Below, piece after piece: positions 58,953 through 64,000 of a stretch of 64,000 nucleotides of DNA. The first letter of the stretch is position 1; every line of letters starts with the position of its first letter. The stretch comes from Shewanella sp. UCD-KL12 (lineage in GTDB: Bacteria; Pseudomonadota; Gammaproteobacteria; Enterobacterales; Shewanellaceae), in the NCBI RefSeq assembly GCF_001957125.1, contig NZ_MPHJ01000009.1, forward strand, positions 68,204 through 132,203, written 5' to 3'. The position numbers were made by a program, and so were the translations under genes. The notes under the pieces are model-generated. The model made no database searches, was not told the origin of the DNA, and saw only the letters and a list, made by a program, of their open reading frames with translations.

Positions 58953-59375
58953 CTAATCTGATGTGTGATCGTGGGTAATCACCCAACGGTCATCAATTTT
59001 TTCAACAAGCAAGGTGAATACGCCATTGGGCTTGTCTTTAGGCCGCGTAAGCTGCCAGCGTCCAACGACAATAGCCGCATAGTTGCTCAACATCTTTGTT
59101 TCTTTAATGGTGAATTTTAGCTCACCTAACGTCGCCTTATCCGGATAATTCCGCTTATAAGCTGCGAGTGTTTCTTCCCAGCCGTAACGGAACTTGTTCC
59201 CCGATACGAAACGCATTTTCTCGTTGTTCCAATAACCTTGCATATAGGTATCAAGATCGCCACGATTCCATGCGGCCTCCTGCTCAGACAAAATTTGGGC
59301 AATCTCATCTGTTGGTACCGCATTGGCGCTGAATGCAAACACCATAAGCAGAGTTGTAAGTCCTTTTTTAAACAT
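58953..59375 (-). CDS. Exported NTF2-like / SnoaL-like domain protein
   Basis: 140 residues: signal peptide about 1-19 (MFKKGLTTLLMVFAFSANA), then a cone-shaped NTF2-like fold: EIAQILSEQEAAWNRGDLDTYMQGYW at the start (DUF4440-like) and KIDDRWVITHDHTSD at the end. Such proteins bind small ligands or catalyse isomerase-type reactions; none is known here. A GTG four codons upstream is an alternative start; the ATG gives the better signal peptide. Confidence 0.88.
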   Translation of the reverse strand: MFKKGLTTLLMVFAFSANAVPTDEIAQILSEQEAAWNRGDLDTYMQGYWNNEKMRFVSGNKFRYGWEETLAAYKRNYPDKATLGELKFTIKETKMLSNYAAIVVGRWQLTRPKDKPNGVFTLLVEKIDDRWVITHDHTSD

Positions 59376-59493
59376 GGTGTTATCCACTTTTTCAATATAG
59401 GGTGTAATATTACTATAGTACCTTAATTAATGAACTATCGCCTTGATGAATATCATCATGACGAGGCTCTTCATGACATAGCATTGAGTATTT

Positions 59494-60045
59494 ATGTTTC
59501 AATCTTTTTGTAAATTTATCTTAAAGCTTTCAGGCTGGAAAATTTCAGGCTCACTGCCCACTGAACACCAATTTCTTGCAATCGTCGGCCCACATACCAG
59601 TAACTGGGATTTCATCATTGGCGTATTAGCCCGTGGAGCCCTAGGGGCGAAGGTCAACTTTCTTGGTAAACACCAACTGTTTATACCGCCATGGGGCTGG
59701 TTTTTTAAAGCCATAGGTGGAACGCCTGTGGACAGAAGAAAAAGCAACAACTTAGTCGACGGTGTCGTGCATCTGTACCAAACCGATCCCAGCTTTTCGC
59801 TTGCTTTAGCCCCTGAAGGAACCCGAAGCCCAGTAAAACGCTGGAAGACAGGTTTTTACCATATTGCCAGTAAGGCTGGTGTTCCCATTGTTACCGTAGG
59901 GCTCAACTTCGGTAGCAAAACTGTCGTCATACCAAACGGGTTAGAAACCAGTGATGACATGGAATTCGATATGAAGCAGATTATTAGCTTTTACCGTTCC
60001 ATTGAGGGGCGCCATCCCAAAGCGATCCCAGACTTTACTCGATAA
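59494..60045 (+). CDS. PlsC-type lysophospholipid acyltransferase family protein
   Basis: 183-residue acyltransferase. The H-x4-D motif is in VGPHTSNWDFIIG (about 28-40), the second motif in FKAIGGTPVDRRKS, and the third in ALAPEGTRSPVKRWKTGFYHIA (EGTR about 108). This short variant without an N-terminal membrane helix resembles proteins acylating lysophospholipids or glycerol-3-phosphate derivatives. Its substrate is not known. It may be transcribed with the LysE exporter 120 nt on, though that gap is long. Confidence 0.9.
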   Translation: MFQSFCKFILKLSGWKISGSLPTEHQFLAIVGPHTSNWDFIIGVLARGALGAKVNFLGKHQLFIPPWGWFFKAIGGTPVDRRKSNNLVDGVVHLYQTDPSFSLALAPEGTRSPVKRWKTGFYHIASKAGVPIVTVGLNFGSKTVVIPNGLETSDDMEFDMKQIISFYRSIEGRHPKAIPDFTR

Positions 60046-60166
60046 GTTGTTACTGAGTGGCGCACAAGCATCAAATCTCGATAATTGGATATTGCATAAA
60101 TAGCTTGTTCATTAAACAAGTGGCGGCTATAGTGCCGCCATTATTTAGCCTGTTAACAAGACTGCC

Positions 60167-60793
60167 ATGAACTTTGATACCTGGTTACTCTACTTTTTTG
60201 CCGTCCTATTAATCGCAGTGTCGCCAGGCACCATGGCAGTGTTATCGATGAGCCATGGTATTCATTTTGGTAAAACTCGCTCTTTAGCAACCGCTTTCGG
60301 TAGCATCACCTCTGCGCTCATTTTGATGATGGCATCCGCTGCGGGTTTAGGTGCGCTTCTCAGTGCTACTGAATATGGCTTCACTATCTTGAAATATTGC
60401 GGCGCAGCTTACCTGATATTCCTCGGGATAAAGCTGCTACTCACCAAAGCCAGTGGACAGGGGCTGGATCTGCAGCATATTAAGAGTAAGGGCACCCCAA
60501 AGCAGATGTTCAAACAGGCTTTTCTAGTGGGAATAAGCAACCCTAAAGATCTACTCTTTTTTGGCGCTCTATTTCCGCAGTTTATCGATATTTCCGCCCC
60601 ACAAGGCCCGCAACTGGCCATTCTTGCTGGCACATGGGCAGTGGTAGATTTCAGCTTTGTGATGATCTACGCCAGTATGGCTAGTGTGCTAGCACCCAGG
60701 TTGAAAACCAGCAATAAACTTCACTGGTTCGACAGAACCAGTGGCGGAGTGTTTGTCGCACTTGCTGCAATATTAGTCACACGAGAGAGCTAG
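60167..60793 (+). CDS. LysE/RhtB-family amino acid exporter
   Basis: 208-residue inner-membrane exporter with six helices. LLIAVSPGTMAVLSMSHGIHFGKTRSLATAFG is the family start (about 14-45), KYCGAAYLIFLGIKLL the third helix (about 73), and KQAFLVGISNPKDLLFFGALFPQF (about 118-141) the conserved loop plus helix. Substrate cannot be told from sequence. Confidence 0.93.
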   Translation: MNFDTWLLYFFAVLLIAVSPGTMAVLSMSHGIHFGKTRSLATAFGSITSALILMMASAAGLGALLSATEYGFTILKYCGAAYLIFLGIKLLLTKASGQGLDLQHIKSKGTPKQMFKQAFLVGISNPKDLLFFGALFPQFIDISAPQGPQLAILAGTWAVVDFSFVMIYASMASVLAPRLKTSNKLHWFDRTSGGVFVALAAILVTRES

Positions 60794-60822
60794 AGTGAGC
60801 TTTAAACTCAAGACAGAGATAG

Positions 60823-60891
60823 CGAGCTGCGAGTGATGAAAGTGACGTTCACCCTTTTTCCCGTAGCTCGTAGCTCGAATCTAGGAACTAG
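60823..60891. repeat. Heptad units between convergent lysE-like and mscS-like genes
   Basis: Plus strand: CGAGCTG, CGAGTGA at 60823-60836. Minus strand: CTAGTTC, CTAGATT, CGAGCTA, CGAGCTA in register at 60891 down to 60864. The first minus-strand unit overlaps the last codons of the channel gene, whose stop TAG belongs to the CTAGATT unit. CTAG-core and CGAG-core units follow each other in one register, which links the two types. Confidence 0.75.
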
Positions 60892-62146
60892 CACCTTCCC
60901 TTAAACTCCGAATGTCTGAGCCTGTTGGCCCCTGAAATGCGCGTAAGCCAAACTCAGGCAATATGGCAAATACATGGTCGAATATGTCACCTTGGATATC
61001 TTCATAGATGGCCCAGCGCGTATCGTTAGTAAAGATATAGATCTCTATCGGCACTCCCTCTTTAGTCGAAGCCAACTGCCTTACGAGTAAGGTCATATCT
61101 TTATGAACCTTGTCATGGTTCGACACGAACTCCTTCAAATAAGCTCTAAACGTACCAATATTAGTTAAATGACGACTATTGACTGGCATATCCGCATCAG
61201 GTGTCTTTAGGTTAAAGTCGTTCAACTCTTCACTCTTACGCGTCATATACTCTTTCAAGCAGTTAACCTTAGATAAGCGTTGACGCTCCTCTTCAGTAAG
61301 AAAACGAATAGAGTGGATATCAATAAGTACCGAACGCTTAATTCGGCGACCTCCTGACTCAGACATACCACGCCAGTTTTTAAAGGCATCAGAAACTAGA
61401 GCGTAGGCAGGGATCATAGTAATTGTCTGATCCCAGTTACGTACTTTGACCGTGGTTAAAGAGACCTCTTCAACGGAGCCGTCAGCACCATACTTGTCCA
61501 TCTGGATCCAGTCACCTGGGCTTACCATTCGGTTTGCCGCTAGCTGAATCCCAGCAACGAAGCCAAGAATCGTATCCCTGAAGACCAACATGACCAAACC
61601 GGTCATCACACCTAAACCACTTAGGAAGTAGACCGGTGATTGGTTAGCAATTATCGATATAGATACTATGATGGCAACAAAGAACAAAAACAGTTTAAAC
61701 AGCTGCACAAAGCTCTTTATCGGCAGACGACGGCTGACTAAATTTACATCTGCAATCTCATTGGCCGCATCTAATGCGCTATACACGGCGCGAATTAACA
61801 GCACCAAGATAGTCACACTCAGCAGACGTTGAGTCATGCTACTCAGCAAAGCATGTTCGGTCAGCGCCAGCGGGATCAAGATACTCAACACCAATGTCGG
61901 GACTATGATGGCAAACTTCTCCAACACCTTATGCCCCATGAAAATATCATCCCAACTCACTTTTGAACGTTGGATAACAATATTCATCGCTCGCACTACG
62001 CCACGTTTCACGAACAGATAAACCAGCATAGCGATGACAATACTTGCAAAAACCATCACAGATGTTGAGACGCCATCAGATGGGGTCGTATTTATCCCCC
62101 AAGTCGATAGCCAATTTGAGATCTGTAGCCTAATTTCTTGATCCAC
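60881..62146 (-). CDS. MscS-family mechanosensitive channel, YbdG-like
   Basis: 421 residues: helices at about 28-48, 72-95, 100-120, 140-165 and the pore-lining helix about 165-190 (FLSGLGVMTGLVMLVFRDTILGFVAGIQ). The MscS beta domain follows (NRMVSPGDWIQMDKYGADGSVEEVSLTTVKVRNWDQTI, about 194-231), then a cytoplasmic domain (IKRSVLIDIHSIRFL onward) ending near residue 415. The length and the beta-domain insert match the YbdG/MSC1-like subgroup. It releases solutes upon osmotic down-shock. Confidence 0.93.
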   Translation of the reverse strand: MDQEIRLQISNWLSTWGINTTPSDGVSTSVMVFASIVIAMLVYLFVKRGVVRAMNIVIQRSKVSWDDIFMGHKVLEKFAIIVPTLVLSILIPLALTEHALLSSMTQRLLSVTILVLLIRAVYSALDAANEIADVNLVSRRLPIKSFVQLFKLFLFFVAIIVSISIIANQSPVYFLSGLGVMTGLVMLVFRDTILGFVAGIQLAANRMVSPGDWIQMDKYGADGSVEEVSLTTVKVRNWDQTITMIPAYALVSDAFKNWRGMSESGGRRIKRSVLIDIHSIRFLTEEERQRLSKVNCLKEYMTRKSEELNDFNLKTPDADMPVNSRHLTNIGTFRAYLKEFVSNHDKVHKDMTLLVRQLASTKEGVPIEIYIFTNDTRWAIYEDIQGDIFDHVFAILPEFGLRAFQGPTGSDIRSLREGASS

Positions 62147-62340
62147 TATTTTTAATCCTTACCAAGTACCAATATAAAAAAGCTTTGTTAAAAAATGACC
62201 AGCCAACCTAAAAACAAGATACAAACAATAAACAATATAAACACAAACGTCTCTTTTATAAGAATTTTTAGCGTCTCATATTGACTGTTGCTTAAAGTTT
62301 AACAACAATCCACCACTAAAGTCAGAAATTGGATGGGAAG

Positions 62341-62877
62341 ATGACAAAATATTTATTCATGTTGGTACTTTTAGCCACAAGTTCACAGGCATTTGCCAAT
62401 ATTCCAACTGAAGATCCAAATCCTGGTTTTAAGCCTAAAATCGGATTAACTGCTGACTATGTTCCTGCAGCAATAGATATGTATGGTATTACCCTGTCCC
62501 CCTATCACTATGATCGTGATTATGCCCAATGGGGTTATTATATTGGTTATGCCAAAAGCAGCAAAGACGATATGGATGTCACTGAACCCGCTGAAGGATA
62601 CACCCAAGACACCCTATGGCGCTTCGGCCTCAGTTATAGCTTAACCAGTAACTTTAGCATCTATGGTGGTGCCACTAGCTATAATAACGAATCTCACTAC
62701 ACCAGTAATATCGTCCCTTATATCGTCGATGGTGAGCCGGTTTGGGAAGAGGAAAAAGAGACAACTTGGGGTGGTGAAATAGGCGTAAGATATATGATGG
62801 ATTTCGGCTTAATGCTGAGTACAGGCTATAACTCAGCCACTGAGACTGCAGTGTTCAGTATCGGCTGGGCAATGTAA
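62341..62877 (+). CDS. Outer-membrane-like hypothetical protein
   Basis: 178 residues: signal peptide about 1-19 (MTKYLFMLVLLATSSQAFA), then alternating polar and aromatic strands such as YAQWGYYIGYAKSS, LWRFGLSYSLTSNFSIYGGATSY, GEIGVRYMMDFGLMLSTGY and the ending VFSIGWAM. This pattern suggests an 8-strand beta-barrel of the outer membrane. No family recognised. A TTG four codons upstream is an alternative start; the ATG with GGATGGGAAG is preferred. Confidence 0.75.
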   Translation: MTKYLFMLVLLATSSQAFANIPTEDPNPGFKPKIGLTADYVPAAIDMYGITLSPYHYDRDYAQWGYYIGYAKSSKDDMDVTEPAEGYTQDTLWRFGLSYSLTSNFSIYGGATSYNNESHYTSNIVPYIVDGEPVWEEEKETTWGGEIGVRYMMDFGLMLSTGYNSATETAVFSIGWAM

Positions 62878-63086
62878 CCTTCGATAAATACCAGCCAAGC
62901 ATATTGTAATGAATAAACAAGATAACGGCTCCTATGTGAGTCGTTCTCTCTTTTTACCCGCAGTGTAAATTACCCAGCTTTGCAGTAAGAAAGCGTGAGA
63001 ATTAACCTATCTCATGTAAAACTATCTCACACATGTATAATTGATTGTTATCAACCCAAGCAATCTACTTCATTAGGTTAATTCTC

Positions 63087-63752
63087 ATGCATAAACGTCT
63101 ATCGTTATTAAGCTCCTTTACTCTACTGCTGCTCACTCTGCCCGGTTTAGCACTTGCAGCAACCGAAACATTAGCGACTGTTACCTTAGAAAATGGTGCC
63201 AAAGTGCGTCTCAATGACGACTTTACTTGGGAGTATGTGATCTTCGAAACCGCTCCTACGGATGCAGATAAAGCCGTTGAGGCGGATAAACCAACAGCCA
63301 CAGCGATTGCAGCAGGGACATCAACGACTATCTCAGTTGCTAACAAAGCGTCCACACCAGCGACTACAGCAAGTAGCCAGTCAATGTCAGCTAGCGCTAT
63401 CGCTCAGGCTGAATTACTCAAGTCGACAGCCAAGGCAGGTGTAAAAGTGAGCTTTGCTAACGCTCAGTGGGATGACGACGGTCGCCTTGGCCTGACCTTC
63501 GATTTATCCAGTACCAGCTCTGAGCACTACGTGTTAATAGAGATGGATGTCACCCTATACGATGACTCAGGCAGAAAACTTAAGACCGAAACGATCAAGG
63601 TATGGAAAGCGATATTTAGATCGGCAGAGACTTACTTACGTAAGGGCGAACACCGCCAAAGCAGAACCTTCTGGATAGAAGGCGTAGATGTTAACCAATG
63701 GTCAAAACAGTTATTAAGCCTCAAGATCGGCGAAATGGACTCTAGAATGTGA
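63087..63752 (+). CDS. DUF3157-family exported protein
   Basis: 221 residues. Signal peptide about 1-25 (LSLLSSFTLLLLTLPGLALA), then TVTLENGAKVRLNDDFTWEYV, the start of the family, an Ala/Thr/Ser-rich low-complexity linker (about 55-110) and a C-terminal beta domain with LTFDLSSTSSEHYVLIEMDVTLYDDSGRKL. Function unknown. Codon 15 of a longer open frame was chosen as start because the signal peptide begins there. Confidence 0.82.
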   Translation: MHKRLSLLSSFTLLLLTLPGLALAATETLATVTLENGAKVRLNDDFTWEYVIFETAPTDADKAVEADKPTATAIAAGTSTTISVANKASTPATTASSQSMSASAIAQAELLKSTAKAGVKVSFANAQWDDDGRLGLTFDLSSTSSEHYVLIEMDVTLYDDSGRKLKTETIKVWKAIFRSAETYLRKGEHRQSRTFWIEGVDVNQWSKQLLSLKIGEMDSRM

Positions 63753-63807
63753 TCTTAGAGAAGGAGCGAGCCTCTAGTAGAGGCTGCGCCTAGGAAGAGA
63801 ATAAACA

Positions 63808-63835
63808 AAAAGCCGGCATAGATACGCCGGCTTTT
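63808..63835. terminator. Bidirectional terminator after the DUF3157 gene
   Basis: AAAAGCCGGC and GCCGGCTTTT form a perfect 10-bp stem with an 8-nt loop. It lies between two convergent genes. Confidence 0.92.
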
Positions 63836-63842
63836 GATGTTT

Positions 63843-63870
63843 CTAGGGCCTAGGAACTAGAACCTAGTAA
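63843..63870. repeat. Four CTAGNNN heptads
   Basis: CTAGGGC, CTAGGAA, CTAGAAC, CTAGTAA in perfect register, between the terminator and the stop codon of the minus-strand gene at 63881. Same family as at 5302-5322. Confidence 0.8.
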
Positions 63871-63880
63871 CTTTGTAAAT

Positions 63881-64000
63881 TTACAAACTTGGTAAAACAC
63901 CGGCTGGTAGGTAGCTATTAAAACTAGCTGTCAGTAGCAAGTCTGTAGAGGCTTCGATATCTGGGCCGAAGTAACGGTCCTTATCGTAATATGAAACCAA
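63881..64000 (-). CDS. C-terminal 39 codons of an unidentified protein (cut by window edge)
   Basis: Open frame entering from the right edge, ending at TAA (63881-63883). The visible peptide contains YYDKDRYFGPDIEASTDLLL and ends LPAGVLPSL. Support: uninterrupted frame, stop followed by a heptad array and a convergent terminator, as at other gene ends here. I do not recognise the family from this tail. Confidence 0.6.
   Translation of the reverse strand: MVSYYDKDRYFGPDIEASTDLLLTASFNSYLPAGVLPSL

Noticed and set aside
1..64000. Anti-phage, secretion or biosynthetic gene island
   Set aside because: Apart from the fdh repeats and dispersed elements, genes are typical chromosomal ones; no integrase, tRNA boundary, toxin-antitoxin pair or defence gene was seen.

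Overview
The window reads as chromosome of a marine Gammaproteobacterium, most likely Shewanella. The evidence is the gene set and order (DUF3305 / DUF3306 / four-cluster ferredoxin / TorD / Tat peptide / fdhABC, with fdhD divergent), the protein style, Shewanella-type intergenic repeats, and a GlyGly-CTERM protease. The genus is inferred from recognition, not from a search. I found no rRNA, tRNA, CRISPR array, prophage or intact insertion sequence.

Layout. 1-1311: moaA (cut by the left edge) behind a molybdenum-cofactor riboswitch, a clear -10 box and a perfect CRP-type site, divergent from ETF:ubiquinone oxidoreductase. 3.3-11.5 kb: sensory and small housekeeping genes (dCache chemoreceptor, DUF4870, MOSC protein, three GNATs, dCache-GGDEF diguanylate cyclase, PfkB kinase, ABM-domain protein) and a MITE-like element. 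11.7-14.4 kb: two small hypothetical ORFs, a maltose O-acetyltransferase-like protein and a HemN-like radical SAM protein. 14.6-21.4 kb: stress and detoxification units, each regulator beside its likely target: AraC/YqhD, a MalY-type aminotransferase, and LysR/DoxX-AzoR-glutathionyl-hydroquinone reductase.

22.1-44.1 kb is the centrepiece: three head-to-tail formate dehydrogenase units on the minus strand. Each has a Tat-signal peptide gene, a catalytic FdhA with Cys in place of selenocysteine, a four-cluster FdhB and a cytochrome b FdhC. The most upstream unit is preceded by accessory genes (DUF3305, DUF3306, multi-cluster ferredoxin, TorD chaperone). Divergently come fdhD (sulfurtransferase for FDH maturation) and a one-component HTH plus periplasmic-binding-like regulator. 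Together they oxidise formate in the periplasm and pass electrons to quinone. moaA and its riboswitch, 20 kb away, feed the same cofactor. Each fdhC stop codon is followed by a period-7 repeat tract ending at a rho-independent terminator.

44.5-64 kb: HAD phosphatase, orphan type IV pilin-like gene, GNAT, RlmF, FliL-like protein, UbiC, a large secreted M6 metalloprotease with PKD domains and GlyGly-CTERM tail, a GH63 glucosidase, MarC, a ZIP-like metal transporter with a long extra half, an NRDE protein preceded by a broken copy of its own 5' end, an NTF2-like protein, PlsC-like acyltransferase, LysE exporter, MscS channel, an outer-membrane-like protein, a DUF3157 protein, and the last 39 codons of an unidentified minus-strand gene.

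The most unusual signal is non-coding: a heterogeneous family of heptanucleotide arrays (units mostly C[T/G]AGNNN) recurring just after stop codons, together with several dispersed or tandem intergenic repeats concentrated around the fdh units.
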